A model generated the notes under the pieces. It was not told the origin of the DNA. It saw nothing but the letters and a program-made list of their open reading frames with translations, and made no database searches. This document shows, piece after piece, positions 7,435 through 17,236 of a stretch of 64,000 nt of DNA; the first letter of the stretch is position 1; each line of letters starts with the position of its first letter. The stretch is from contig NZ_CABGGS010000002.1 in assembly GCF_902158555.1 (NCBI RefSeq), positions 1-64,000 on the forward strand, written 5' to 3'. Position numbers and translations under genes: made by a program. Source of the stretch: Klebsiella spallanzanii. Lineage in GTDB: Bacteria; Pseudomonadota; Gammaproteobacteria; Enterobacterales; Enterobacteriaceae.

Positions 7435-10290
7435 TCAAGTCAGACCTAATATTGATTTATGAGTACATTGGTCGTCTTTAATTCCATAGCCACTACACCC
7501 CCAGAACTCTCCAAACTTACTCTGCTTTAATTTCATAGGCCTGCCACATTTTTCACATATTTTCATTTTGTTATCACACGCAGGATTATTGCATTGGCTG
7601 TAACTTCGCATATCAAATGAAGGTGCAGCGCATTTTTCACATACCCTTGCCTTTCCTACTGTACATCCCAGTCCAGTACTACAACTGTAATAATCTCCAA
7701 ACTTACCCTTTACCAGTCGAAGGTAGCCTGGCTCGCAGTATGAGCACTTAAACATTTTGCGATACTGCTCTTTGAAGGTATCAGAGACGATTTGCAAATC
7801 GTATTTTGGCGTAAGAAGCTCGGTAATAAAGTCAGATGGTGCTGTTGGATCGGCAATGATGTAGCACTTGTGCCTTGCACGCGTGATACCCACGTACAGG
7901 AGGCGCCGCTCTTCAGAATGCGGGAAGGTGTCCAGAGAGGGTAACAGCGCTTCGATGACAGCATCATCTCTGTTTTCGTTAGGAAAGCCTGTTTTCCCCT
8001 GAGAAAAGCCAATCAAAATACAATAGTCCGCTTCAAGCCCCTTCGATTTATGAAAACTCCAGAATAATATGTTTTCTTTAAATTCAGCGCCCCATACAGC
8101 CTGTTTGGCTTCTGCTAATAGGTAATTATAGCGAGCGATAATAGCTATCGATGCGGTGGGTTCGTGCTGCCTTATTTTCTTTACCACCTCCAGCGCTTTG
8201 TCGCATAAACTCCTTTGAACACCGACTTTATCATCAAGAAGATAAACCTGAGGCTCCTCAACTTTATGATGAGTATCAATCTCCTTTTTATACTGCTCGG
8301 GGTTTTGCATAATGAAAGTCCCGGCAGTTTTGGCTATGCTATTGTTGTACCTGAACGTTTTCTGAAGTTTGGTTAACGTGCAATGACCAACAAGATCCCC
8401 AAAGCGTGTAGTTAGCTCCAGTTTACCGCCGGAAAACCGATAAATGGATTGCCAGTCATCCCCGACAACAGTCAGAGAAGGTGTAGGACCTTTTGCTAAA
8501 ATGCACTGAATGAATTCCATTCTGGCAGCAGAAACATCCTGAAATTCATCAAGTAGAACATATTTCCATTGGGGGATATATGCCCCATTGTCAATAACCT
8601 CTATCGCCCTGATGATCATGTCATCAAAATCAATTGCATTCTGATGCTTGAGCTCATAAATATAACCACTATGCAACTCATCTAATATTTCGGTATATTT
8701 TTCAGCATTAAATATTTTCGCCGATGTTAAACGCTCTAATATTCCTTTTTTATCTAACCTTTCGACGCGGATTGACTTGAGAGCTTTCGTCATCAATTCA
8801 GCCCAACTTCCTAACTCCTGCTGTTGGTTCAATTTTTCAAAAATTTCATGTGGGCTCATAGGATCACAACTGACCCCTGCCGCAGCTAGTTTAGTCTTAA
8901 ATGCTGGTAGTAAATTTTTCTCCTGCCATTCAAAATGAAATGTTTCGATCAACGTAGTTCCACACTCTTCATGGAGAGCGCGCTTTTTATTTTTAATTTC
9001 ACTGTACTGGCTGGCATCAATGTCTGGTCGAGTTTTCCCGTTCCGGTCAGTACCATAGTGCTCAATATAAATATCTGTATCTTTAATGTGAAAGTCGGGA
9101 CGGTAGTCGAACCCCAGCTCCAGCCGCCGTTTCGTTACATACGGTGATTCATACTCATATTCTATTTTGTTAACATGCATGAAGTTAGCCAGCAAAAGTT
9201 CTTGGTAACCTCTCACCTTTTCGCCACCCAGCGTTCTGAAATCATTATCACGTAGATATTTTTCATACTCCGATTTCGTATTGAACTGCATAGCATCGAC
9301 GGGCGGGGTCGTCAGCTCAATCAAATCAAAAACGCGCGCTGGGTCGGCGCTGATATATTCATAAATCCATTTTGTAACCCACTGTTTAAGTTTATAGTTA
9401 TCCTCAGCAAACACACTCATCTGAGTGGAAATACTTGCATCTCTGAGTATCTGTCTGCCCAACGCATGAAAAGTGGAAATATAGGGTTTGGTGACCAGAG
9501 TTACATTTCCATTAATAGCTTTGCTTTCCAGACGTTCTTTCAGCTCACTTGCTGCAGCCTTGTTATAAGCAAGAACAAGAATTTCAGAAGGTTCAGCGAG
9601 TTTTCTGTCGATCAGGTCTAGAGCTTTAGCAACCATAACGGATGTTTTCCCCGTGCCCGCAGCGGCTAAAACCATATTACGGTCATTAGACCTTAAAACA
9701 CCTAATCGCTGCTCAGCTGTGAGAGGATTCGCTTCCACAACATCAAAGAATGCTTCACGTTTATAAAGTTGGTAGCTTTCATGATATTCACGTAGGGATG
9801 CCATATCCAATGGATAGAATTTTACCATCGCCTCAATCCTCTCAATAACCGAAGCGGGTAAATACGTCTTCCAGATTTCAGGTTGCACCATGTAATGTTG
9901 GTGCAGTTCTGACAGCATGCTTTCAATCTGCTCTGACCAGGTGTCTCGTGGGTAATGGTTAATCACTAAAGCATCAAATTCAGAAAAACATGTTCTCAGG
10001 TAATCCTGAATATGTTCTGAGACAGATTTGTTGATAAACCTCAGAAAATTTGCTGTTGCTCTTTTTTGCAAAAATCCGGTTTTAATCTCAGTACCATCGG
10101 AACGAAAACGCAACTGACTTCCCAGCACCGACTCATCAACATGCGCAAACGAACGCATCGCCCTGAGAGGGTAATGGGCCACTTCTTTACCCTGAAGGGA
10201 AAACCATAACGTCTCTGAAGTCGAATTGACTGAGGGTTTTCTAAAAAGTTTACCAAGGAAGTTAACCTGTACAGAACTGACTTCATTCAT
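7435..10290 (-). CDS. HelD-like SF1 helicase with inserted nuclease-like segment and zinc ribbons
   Basis: A 951-residue UvrD/Rep-superfamily helicase whose overall plan resembles DNA helicase IV (HelD, 684 residues). The N-terminal domain is HelD-like. Walker A AAAGTGKTSVMVAKAL lies near residue 212, motif Ia/Ib at FHALGRQIL, the DEFQDVS Walker B box near 570, GDDWQSIYRFSGG just after, and YVGITRARHKCY as motif VI. Between motifs Ib and II sits an insert, DYRPDFHIKDTDIYIEHYG, followed by a TLIETFHFEW strand; it looks like a PD-(D/E)xK/Vsr-type nuclease core. The C-terminus has CxxC zinc ribbons of topoisomerase type, e.g. CEKCGRPMKLKQSKFGEFWGCSGY. ATG at 10290 is preferred to TTG at 10293. 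It probably acts in DNA processing or phage defence; this is inferred. Confidence 0.85.
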   Translation of the reverse strand: MNEVSSVQVNFLGKLFRKPSVNSTSETLWFSLQGKEVAHYPLRAMRSFAHVDESVLGSQLRFRSDGTEIKTGFLQKRATANFLRFINKSVSEHIQDYLRTCFSEFDALVINHYPRDTWSEQIESMLSELHQHYMVQPEIWKTYLPASVIERIEAMVKFYPLDMASLREYHESYQLYKREAFFDVVEANPLTAEQRLGVLRSNDRNMVLAAAGTGKTSVMVAKALDLIDRKLAEPSEILVLAYNKAAASELKERLESKAINGNVTLVTKPYISTFHALGRQILRDASISTQMSVFAEDNYKLKQWVTKWIYEYISADPARVFDLIELTTPPVDAMQFNTKSEYEKYLRDNDFRTLGGEKVRGYQELLLANFMHVNKIEYEYESPYVTKRRLELGFDYRPDFHIKDTDIYIEHYGTDRNGKTRPDIDASQYSEIKNKKRALHEECGTTLIETFHFEWQEKNLLPAFKTKLAAAGVSCDPMSPHEIFEKLNQQQELGSWAELMTKALKSIRVERLDKKGILERLTSAKIFNAEKYTEILDELHSGYIYELKHQNAIDFDDMIIRAIEVIDNGAYIPQWKYVLLDEFQDVSAARMEFIQCILAKGPTPSLTVVGDDWQSIYRFSGGKLELTTRFGDLVGHCTLTKLQKTFRYNNSIAKTAGTFIMQNPEQYKKEIDTHHKVEEPQVYLLDDKVGVQRSLCDKALEVVKKIRQHEPTASIAIIARYNYLLAEAKQAVWGAEFKENILFWSFHKSKGLEADYCILIGFSQGKTGFPNENRDDAVIEALLPSLDTFPHSEERRLLYVGITRARHKCYIIADPTAPSDFITELLTPKYDLQIVSDTFKEQYRKMFKCSYCEPGYLRLVKGKFGDYYSCSTGLGCTVGKARVCEKCAAPSFDMRSYSQCNNPACDNKMKICEKCGRPMKLKQSKFGEFWGCSGYGIKDDQCTHKSILGLT

Positions 10291-10403
10291 CAAAGTTTCA
10301 CTTAGTTGCGCAATCTATTCATTTCCTCCATTCTCTCTGACATTATTTTTTTACGCAACACCCACCTGATTGTAAGCGTCCAGCGAGAACCGTATTGACG
10401 GGG

Positions 10404-11051
10404 ATGTGTTATTCAGTTGACAGCGCTACGCGCCAGGGGAGCAGTTCACTCACCTGATTGACCGGTCAGTCAGCTATGGCGTGTAGCTTTCTGGGTACAC
10501 GCTGTTCAGTTTGCACGTCCCGACCAGGCTGTACAGTAGCGTTCCACGCTCAGTATAGTGGTCTAGAGCAACGCGTTGAACTGCTGTGAACGGTATGAGT
10601 TTCTTTAGCTCAGCTATGATAATCCGTCGGGCTTCAGTACCGATAGATGCGCCTCCTTTGACAATCCCCGTCAGTCCGACAAGTTTTCCGCCATCACTAC
10701 GGCTATTATTATCTTTGACTTTCGGCAGTGAAACTAAGGCAGCCAGCCCCCCTGACGCGCCAGGATTTCAGTCTTGCAATACAGTGGCGTGTGTTCACAG
10801 TACTTGCCCGTTAACACGCGGGCCGGCAGGCCCGGTCCGGCTATGCCACGGTCGATGGGACGTGATGGCGCAGAGGCTTCACCGATGCAGTCGCATCGGA
10901 TGCAGGCCTTTTTCATCCTGACCGTGCGGGTCACTTTCAGGGCGCTGGAGACCAGTTCCTGTTGCTCCGCACCGACTTCGCTGAGGTACTCCATGTCGTT
11001 GCCGCATTCCGGACAGCAGGTTGCGAGGCGGTCATAACGTTGTGTGACCAT
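10404..11051 (-). pseudogene. IS66-family transposase TnpC, decayed
   Basis: Two diagnostic blocks remain. At 10734-11051 the zinc-finger and adjacent region reads CCPECGNDMEYLSEVG...CIRCD, then APSRPIDRGIAGPGLPARVL and KYCEHTPLYCKTEI, typical of TnpC. Near 10430-10560 the C-terminus appears in two frames: TLLYSLVGTCKLN, then a stop and frameshift, then PVNQVSELLPWRVAL. The DDE core between them is replaced by about 180 bp of unrecognised sequence. Clearly non-functional. Confidence 0.8.
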
Positions 11052-11076
11052 GGACAGTCGTCTGGCATTAAGCTGT

Positions 11077-11111
11077 CGTTGTCCTGATTGGCTCTGACAA
11101 TCAGGACAACG
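11077..11111. repeat. 14-bp perfect inverted repeat with 7-nt loop
   Basis: CGTTGTCCTGATTG (11077-11090) pairs perfectly with CAATCAGGACAACG (11098-11111) across GCTCTGA. It lies at the edge of the recognisable TnpC homology. It is not followed by a T-run, so it is not a simple terminator. A rearrangement scar or strong hairpin. Confidence 0.75.
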
Positions 11112-11234
11112 AAGTTTACAAGGCGATGTACGAGCGCGATTTCGCCGGTCACCGCTTTGCTGGCGGGATGCTCAATAACCGGGGCGGTTCAATATGACAC
11201 TAATCAAACATTTATGCCTGTTCCGGAATTACAC

Positions 11235-11249
11235 TGACACATCCTGTCA
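11235..11249. promoter_or_regulatory. Small palindrome upstream of the WYL regulator
   Basis: TGACA-CATCC-TGTCA lies 50 bp upstream of the regulator start, next to a GATAAT that could be a -10 element (11264-11269). It is a candidate autoregulatory operator. Weak evidence on its own. Confidence 0.3.
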
Positions 11250-11298
11250 TTACCCCAGGCTAGGATAATCTCATTCTTCTTCTGGCAAGGACGAAACC

Positions 11299-12237
11299 GT
11301 GAATACGACGAAAGGAGCGAGTGAGAAGCTCGCGAACAGACTGGCTGAGATCATCATCCAGTTGCATCAGAAAAGTCAGGTAAGCCGTGTCGAACTGGCA
11401 GAAAAATTCCATGTATCTGCTCGTACAATCTTTCGTGATTTGAATCGCCTCAGCGCCTTAATAGAGCATAGCGGTGGAGACAATTACCGCCTCTCTCCTG
11501 AGTTCCGTCAATCCTTGCTGATGAGCGATATTGACCACCTGATTAAAATTTCTGGCGCTGCTGAAATCTTTGCCGGCCAGAATGCTGGATTCTGGTCCTC
11601 TCTTCTCAAAGACGATCAGCATCACGAATTCTCAGTAAAAACAATGTCCCCTGAATATCTGGATAAAAGTAACTTTTCCCAGACTTTTGGCTTGCTGCGA
11701 CAGGCAATTAATTCGCACAAATATTGCTCTTTTCACTATAAAAACAAATCACGCCTCGTTCAGCCGTATCGGTTGGTTAATTCAAAAAATATCTGGTACC
11801 TGGTGGCCGTTGAAGAGCAAAAACCGAAAAGCTTCCTGGTAAGCGGCATCTCCTGGTTAAAACGGGAAGATGGAACGTTCGTGCCTGAAAAATATATCGA
11901 GCAGTGTATTGAGCAGGAAGATGATGTCTGGTTTAGCCTGAATAAGTTTCCCGTCACACTGCATGTCGATGCCAGTGTTGCCCATTATTTTTTACGTCGA
12001 AATGTTTTGCCTTCCCAAGTCATTACTCAGCACCATAATAACGGCAGTCTTGAAGTTATTTGTGAGATAGCCGATGAAAGACAATTGCTGCCGTGGATAC
12101 GCTACTGGTTGCCTCATCTGAGAATTGTTTCACCTCAAACCTTACACTCGGTGCTCATACAGCAACTGAATGAAGCACTTAACCTGTTCTCATCCCCAGA
12201 AGAAATAAATAAGGAGCAAAATGATGGCTGTAAATGA
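11299..12237 (+). CDS. WYL-domain transcriptional regulator
   Basis: A 312-residue regulator. The N-terminal DeoR-type winged helix-turn-helix (residues 10-60, VSRVELAEKFHVSARTIFRDLNRL) binds DNA. The WYL domain (about 135-225) is visible as FHYKNKSRLVQPYRLVNSKNIWYLVAVEE followed by FLVSGISWL. WYL domains sense ligands, often nucleic acids or nucleotides, and many control defence operons. GTG at 11299 has AAGGA 8 bp upstream. The gene overlaps the next by 17 bp, so it is cotranslated with it and probably regulates the operon it heads. WYL repressors such as BrxR and CapW keep defence operons silent until infection; a similar job is inferred here. Confidence 0.9.
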   Translation: MNTTKGASEKLANRLAEIIIQLHQKSQVSRVELAEKFHVSARTIFRDLNRLSALIEHSGGDNYRLSPEFRQSLLMSDIDHLIKISGAAEIFAGQNAGFWSSLLKDDQHHEFSVKTMSPEYLDKSNFSQTFGLLRQAINSHKYCSFHYKNKSRLVQPYRLVNSKNIWYLVAVEEQKPKSFLVSGISWLKREDGTFVPEKYIEQCIEQEDDVWFSLNKFPVTLHVDASVAHYFLRRNVLPSQVITQHHNNGSLEVICEIADERQLLPWIRYWLPHLRIVSPQTLHSVLIQQLNEALNLFSSPEEINKEQNDGCK

Positions 12238-13804
12238 GACTTTAGATAAGGCTGCACCAGCGGTATTAGATTTATCACATCTCTTCGATGAGTCGTTTCT
12301 GGAAAATCTGGCGGACGATGTCAACCTGGAACTGGTTCATGATGGTAGTGATTTGGTGGCCACTGCCATCGTTTTAAAAGAATTTACTCATCAGATCAGC
12401 CAGCATCCGGACGCAGAGCCCGAAACCTGGCTGGTTGCTCAGTTTCGTAAACATGCCGAACTCTGGGAAAGTGATACCCTTCTTGTCAAAGATGCCAAAG
12501 AGATTATCAGTACGGTCAATCGCCAGCGTGAATTAGCTCAATCCCTGACAATTAGCCTAGAAAAGGGCAAGAGCCGTAATAACTGGCTAGCTAAGCAACT
12601 GGAAAATTCGGCTAAGTGTCACGGCGTTCTCAGTGTCAGGGATTATGCCCGGGGCATTGATGAGGCTCTGAATGAAGCGAACAAAAAAATGGCAACGGCC
12701 ATTTTCCGTACTGATGGCATGATTAATATGAACCCCAATCTTGATGGATTCATTGCTGAAGTTCATCACGTCAATACCTTTAATGTGAATGCAAAAGCTG
12801 CGGGGTCATCATCAAGAGCTGAGCTGGTCATTAATCCAGGGAATGTTTACAATAAAAACTCTGTAGATATTCAGATCAAAGACGCTAATGGTAAAGTTGT
12901 GCGCCGTTATCAGTCGAAATACTGCGCAGATGCTAATGCGACTCAGACGGCCTTTGAGAAAGGTGATTATCGTGGTCAGGGATCATTGGTCCCTGAGAAT
13001 CAGTCAGAAGGGATGACACGTAAATCTGTTGAAGTCATTGAGCATGATGGCATCAAATCCACGCCGCTTTCTAAAGAAGAAGCCGTTAAGCAACGTGAAA
13101 GAGCCCATCAGGAAAAGAAGGCCACAGATATCGACTGGGCCGTTGCCGACAGCAAAACTATTGGCAAGGAGTTAGGAAAAACTGCCCTCATTTCCGCAGG
13201 CCTTGGCGTCGCTTTTCAGGCGGCCCGAATTTCTGGCCGCAGGATCTGGAATCACTTGACAGGCAAAGAGAACAACTCTGCTCAGGAGGACATTCGTGAG
13301 TTTGTCACTTCATCGGTTACCACTGCAGGTGGAGCATTGCTGACGGTAGCTATTTCAGGTGGATTAACTGTTGCATGCAAAAAAGGATTTTTAGGCCAGG
13401 TGATGAAAAACTCCCCGGTCGGACGTCTGGCTATGCTCGGGACTGTTACGGTCGAGAACCTGAAAAATATACACGACCTTGCCATGGGTAAGATTTCAAA
13501 AGAAGAAGCCCTGGATCGCATGGGCAGTACAACGGTCACTACGCTTGCAGGTATAGCCGGAGCCGATACTGGCGTGACTTTAGGCGCCACAATTGGAACC
13601 ATTTTTGGTCCAGTAGGAACTTTTGTTGGCGGAATGGTTGGCGGGATAGCGTGTGGCATGTTGGGGAGTACGATAGGAGATAAAATCTACACGGCGTCTA
13701 AATCCCTCGTTAAGTCAGTAGCTTCTTCCATCGGTAACACAGCAAGCGCTGTTGGACAGAGTGTATCAAATGCTTTTAATTCTATTATCAGTTTGTTCAG
13801 TTAA
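12221..13804 (+). CDS. Unrecognised protein: nuclease-like N-terminal half, glycine-zipper membrane half
   Basis: A 527-residue protein without a family I can name. The segment at about 165-255 (LDGFIAEVHHVNTFNVNA, then ELVINPGN, then NSVDIQIKD, then RRYQSKYCADA) has the E...D-x-Q-x-K spacing of PD-(D/E)xK-type nucleases. This is a suggestion only. The C-terminal 220 residues contain several hydrophobic, glycine- and alanine-rich segments (ATIGTIFGPVGTFVGGMVGG, IACGMLGSTIG), typical of glycine-zipper membrane or pore-forming helices. No signal peptide. The start has AAGGAG 6 bp upstream and overlaps the WYL gene. The AAA+ gene follows after 11 bp. It could be the effector of the module, held inactive by the ATPase; this is inferred. 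Confidence 0.5.
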   Translation: MMAVNETLDKAAPAVLDLSHLFDESFLENLADDVNLELVHDGSDLVATAIVLKEFTHQISQHPDAEPETWLVAQFRKHAELWESDTLLVKDAKEIISTVNRQRELAQSLTISLEKGKSRNNWLAKQLENSAKCHGVLSVRDYARGIDEALNEANKKMATAIFRTDGMINMNPNLDGFIAEVHHVNTFNVNAKAAGSSSRAELVINPGNVYNKNSVDIQIKDANGKVVRRYQSKYCADANATQTAFEKGDYRGQGSLVPENQSEGMTRKSVEVIEHDGIKSTPLSKEEAVKQRERAHQEKKATDIDWAVADSKTIGKELGKTALISAGLGVAFQAARISGRRIWNHLTGKENNSAQEDIREFVTSSVTTAGGALLTVAISGGLTVACKKGFLGQVMKNSPVGRLAMLGTVTVENLKNIHDLAMGKISKEEALDRMGSTTVTTLAGIAGADTGVTLGATIGTIFGPVGTFVGGMVGGIACGMLGSTIGDKIYTASKSLVKSVASSIGNTASAVGQSVSNAFNSIISLFS

Positions 13805-13815
13805 CAGGACCTGAC

Positions 13816-16800
13816 TTGATGGATAATTTATTAAAAAAACGTCTTGTTTCCTGGTTAAAAGCGGGAAATACCGGCTTTTATTTGCAAAGTAGTGAAGAAG
13901 AACGGACTGACCAGCTTTTAACGGCTTTCTCCAGAGAGTCAGGTCTTGTCTTAAGAGAATGGAACCTGGCGTGGGGATGGGTTGATTTTAAAACACGCAG
14001 ACCTGTACAGGAGTTAACCCAGCATGCCCCCGGTTTCGAAACCATGCTGTCCGGGCTGGTGGATGATGATCCGGAAAATACAATTTATGTGTTCCGTAAT
14101 ATACGAAGTGTCCTTGCCGCTTCGCCTTTGGCTGTGGTAAGGCTTCGGGAGTTTCTGATGAGATTACGGCGCCATCATCAGGGCGAGAGCTGCGTAGTCT
14201 GTATTGATGAGCATGCCGAACTTTCCGACCTGCTTGAACCGCTGATGAAGCTTATTGAAATCCCTCTTCCGCAAAAAGATGCCATAAAAAGTAGAGCCTG
14301 TGACTTTGCCAAATCTCACGTGCTCGAAGTGCCAGAGGCTCTATTAAACAGGGTCAGTACCACACTTACGGGGCTGACATTCAGCCAGATTGACCAGTCG
14401 CTGATGCTGGCATTGAATATTCACGGTACGCTTGATGAACAAGCAGTGTCGACCTTGCTCAAGGAAAAAGAGCAAATAATTGGCAAAGGTGGCGTACTTG
14501 AGATGGTCAGGGTCAGGGACAGCATGGAGGATATCGGTGGTCTGGAAAATCTGAAGGACTGGCTTAAGCGTAAGGCTGCGGTTTTCCTCCGGCTTGCGGA
14601 AGCAGAGGAAGCTGGCATTCAGCCGCCTAAAGGAGTGCTCGTAGCCGGGATGCCGGGATGTGGTAAATCTCTCACTGCTAAAGCTGTTGCCGGTTTGTTC
14701 GAATTGCCCTTGCTGAGGTTAGATATTGGTTCGCTACTCGGCAAATATGTGGGCGAAAGTGAACACAACATGCGACGAGCCCTGGGAATGGCCGAATCAA
14801 TCAGCCCATGTATCCTGTGGGTGGACGAACTGGAGAAGGCTTTCGTTGGTATAGGCTCATCGAACGCCTCAGAAGTGACGTCAAGGCTTCTTGGTTATTT
14901 CCTGACATGGATGCAGGAAAAGAAAAGTACTGTTTTCGTGGTGGCAACCGCAAACAACGTGACCGCCTTACCTCCTGAGCTGTTGCGCAAAGGGCGATTT
15001 GACGAGGTGTTCTATGTCGGATTTCCCTATATATCCGAAAGAAAAGAAATCCTCAGAATTCATCTTAAGAAAGCCTGGGATATGTTAACGACTGAACAGC
15101 AGCATCAGTTGGGTTCGCAGAGTCGGAATTTTGCTGGTGCCGATATTCATAATGCGGTAAATGATGCACGTGAAAATGCTTTCCTTGATGGTGAGGATTT
15201 AGATTTCCAAAGACTCAGCAGAGCCCTGAAAGCAACTGTACCTTTGCGCGAAACGTTGAGGGACCAGGTAAGTAAATATGAGACGCTGTTCGATAAAATG
15301 AAGCTTAAGGCTGCATCGCACATAGATGGCCTGAGCGTCTCACAAATGATTGCCAAAGCGGATGATGATAATTATGTCGAACGATTGAAAGTTGCTGAGA
15401 ATGAGGAGTGCACGGAAGATCTTCTCGAAAAACTCTCGGAAGATACTTATGCGCCAGTTCGTTTAGCCGTGTTTAAAAATCCGGGCTGTACCCAACGATT
15501 GTTATCGAAGTGTATTACGGGTTCAGAAAGTGATGATAAAAAGGACCAGGAAATACTTAAAGCAGCCTGTGTTCACCAGAATGCGCCGGCCAACCTTTTA
15601 ACATCCCTGATAGAGCGAAAAAAATTAAGTAAAGATATCATGCTGTCTATAGCTGAGGGGGAATATTGTAGTGCTGTGGTGCTCGATGGATTAATGGCTG
15701 TTAAAGATAGTGCGCTTAATCAGGCTGTATTACGTCATATTAACTGCGCTGACAGTATTCGTGATGAATACGTCAATTCTGGCACACTAGCATTGAAAAA
15801 TGCACTGGCGTCAAATCCAACCCTAAGCGAGGCACATCAAAATATCCTTATTGAGGACAAGCGAGTAAGAGTTTCCTTAGCCAGAAATGCATCAATTACG
15901 GAGTTGAACAAAAAAAGGTTAGCTTTTGATACGGATCCTGCTGTAGTTCGAGCTTTCGAAGAAACTTTATTAAATGACTCATCCGAATTTGAATGCAAGA
16001 GTAAAGATAGTAAATCAGACGCATTGTTGCTTGAAATAAAAAGCACTAAGCCTGCTACCTTGATAGAAATAGCAAGTAAAATTAACCTTCCTGATATAGT
16101 TCAGATAAAATTCGCACAAACCATCAATAATATTTCCGCCCTGGCTGAGTTTGCCAGGAATCCTACGCTGTGTTTAGAAGCCCAAGATATATTAGCCATA
16201 AAATGTGGTTCCACAATTAGGTCTATTTTGGCCAGCAATGCACATCTTGACAAAAAAACACAGGAACACTTATTCATTGAAGGAGACGAGTCAATACAAG
16301 AAATAATCGCTGAAAATAATTCGATTACTGAAAGTATACAAAACAGAATTATTGAAAGTGGTAAACGTAATCTTATACTATCCCTTGCTTATAATTCAAA
16401 CATTACCCGTGATGCATGCCTCGCAATTTTTGATATGGAAGACAGGAGGTTGCATAAGGTTTTATCGAAAAACCCTGCTTTGCCCGAATCTGCTCAAATT
16501 AACTATTTGAACTGTGAGGATAATGATGCGGATGAATTAAGACGTGGACTTAGTATCAATCCGGGCATATCTCCAGTTGTTTTTGAGACCTTAGCATCGA
16601 ATCCTGATTTTCATTTCTTGTTGCTATCAAATCCTTCAATTTCTTCATTTGACTATAGTAAGATTAAATCTGAATTTATGGGCAGGGAAGTAACAGACTA
16701 TAACTCACACGCGCACAAATTATATATGAATAATCCAAACCTCCCCGAGTTTTTTCAACATTACTTTATCCAGTCCGCCCAAAGAAACCCCTACGCATTA

Positions 16801-17220
16801 AAGAAAATAGCGGCTAATATTGGTATATTACCCTCATCACAGGATATACTCGTCGACAGTAAAGTCCTTGATGTTCTTTTAAATTTAATCGATAACCCTT
16901 CAAGCACAATTCGCACTATAAAAACAGCAAAAGAAAATATCACCAGGAATCCTAAGCTCTCTACTGAGTTACGAGACTTATACCGTTCTGAAATCCAAAA
17001 CCTGGAAAATAAAAGATTATCAAATCAGTGCAAATATACCACCTCCAGTAAAGGTTTAATTATAGACCCAAAAACAATTGAAGAGCTTAATTATAACAAA
17101 GGTGTGCAACATAACATTGATAAATTAACTAACATTCGCAACCTGATATCTGAGTTAGAAATTGAAAAGTCTGAAAAAGCCTCAGGATTTGCTTCCATGC
17201 TTTGGAATAAAGCTCGCTAA
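13816..17220 (+). CDS. AAA+ ATPase (Ycf46/FtsH-like) with long leucine-rich-variant-like repeat tail
   Basis: A 1134-residue protein in three parts. Residues 1-235 resemble the N-terminal region of Ycf46-like ATPases. The AAA+ module spans about 240-480: DIGGLENLKDWL, Walker A GMPGCGKS near 278, KYVGESEHNMRRAL, Walker B CILWVDELEKAF near 333, sensor ATANN and arginine-finger region LRKGRFDE. All key residues are present. From about 490 to 1050 there are many degenerate repeats built on an A(L)xxNPxLxxxxxxxL pattern (for example ALASNPTLSEAHQNIL, FARNPTLCLEAQDILA, VLSKNPALPESAQ), a HEAT- or LRV-like solenoid that could recognise a protein or nucleic acid. It follows the nuclease-like gene by 11 bp. 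Probably a remodeller or sensor. The codons become AT-richer toward the end. Confidence 0.75.
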   Translation: MMDNLLKKRLVSWLKAGNTGFYLQSSEEERTDQLLTAFSRESGLVLREWNLAWGWVDFKTRRPVQELTQHAPGFETMLSGLVDDDPENTIYVFRNIRSVLAASPLAVVRLREFLMRLRRHHQGESCVVCIDEHAELSDLLEPLMKLIEIPLPQKDAIKSRACDFAKSHVLEVPEALLNRVSTTLTGLTFSQIDQSLMLALNIHGTLDEQAVSTLLKEKEQIIGKGGVLEMVRVRDSMEDIGGLENLKDWLKRKAAVFLRLAEAEEAGIQPPKGVLVAGMPGCGKSLTAKAVAGLFELPLLRLDIGSLLGKYVGESEHNMRRALGMAESISPCILWVDELEKAFVGIGSSNASEVTSRLLGYFLTWMQEKKSTVFVVATANNVTALPPELLRKGRFDEVFYVGFPYISERKEILRIHLKKAWDMLTTEQQHQLGSQSRNFAGADIHNAVNDARENAFLDGEDLDFQRLSRALKATVPLRETLRDQVSKYETLFDKMKLKAASHIDGLSVSQMIAKADDDNYVERLKVAENEECTEDLLEKLSEDTYAPVRLAVFKNPGCTQRLLSKCITGSESDDKKDQEILKAACVHQNAPANLLTSLIERKKLSKDIMLSIAEGEYCSAVVLDGLMAVKDSALNQAVLRHINCADSIRDEYVNSGTLALKNALASNPTLSEAHQNILIEDKRVRVSLARNASITELNKKRLAFDTDPAVVRAFEETLLNDSSEFECKSKDSKSDALLLEIKSTKPATLIEIASKINLPDIVQIKFAQTINNISALAEFARNPTLCLEAQDILAIKCGSTIRSILASNAHLDKKTQEHLFIEGDESIQEIIAENNSITESIQNRIIESGKRNLILSLAYNSNITRDACLAIFDMEDRRLHKVLSKNPALPESAQINYLNCEDNDADELRRGLSINPGISPVVFETLASNPDFHFLLLSNPSISSFDYSKIKSEFMGREVTDYNSHAHKLYMNNPNLPEFFQHYFIQSAQRNPYALKKIAANIGILPSSQDILVDSKVLDVLLNLIDNPSSTIRTIKTAKENITRNPKLSTELRDLYRSEIQNLENKRLSNQCKYTTSSKGLIIDPKTIEELNYNKGVQHNIDKLTNIRNLISELEIEKSEKASGFASMLWNKAR

Positions 17221-17236
17221 AGTTAACTATTTGTTT

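Larger units (their letters stand above)
10372..11160 (-). mobile_element. IS66-family element remnant (tnpC end)
   Basis: The left limit is a GTAAGCG terminal repeat at 10372, as in IS66-family ends. Inward on the minus strand lie decayed pieces of the IS66 transposase TnpC. The right limit is uncertain; homology fades near 11050-11160. It faces away from the second IS66 remnant at 17455-18194, so the two are not halves of one simple insertion. Confidence 0.65.

Noticed and set aside
10566..10730. Open stretch inside the IS66 tnpC remnant (minus strand, ...GGKLVGLTGIVKGG...)
   Set aside because: It stays open for about 60 codons but matches no family I recognise and has no start. It is not reported as a gene.
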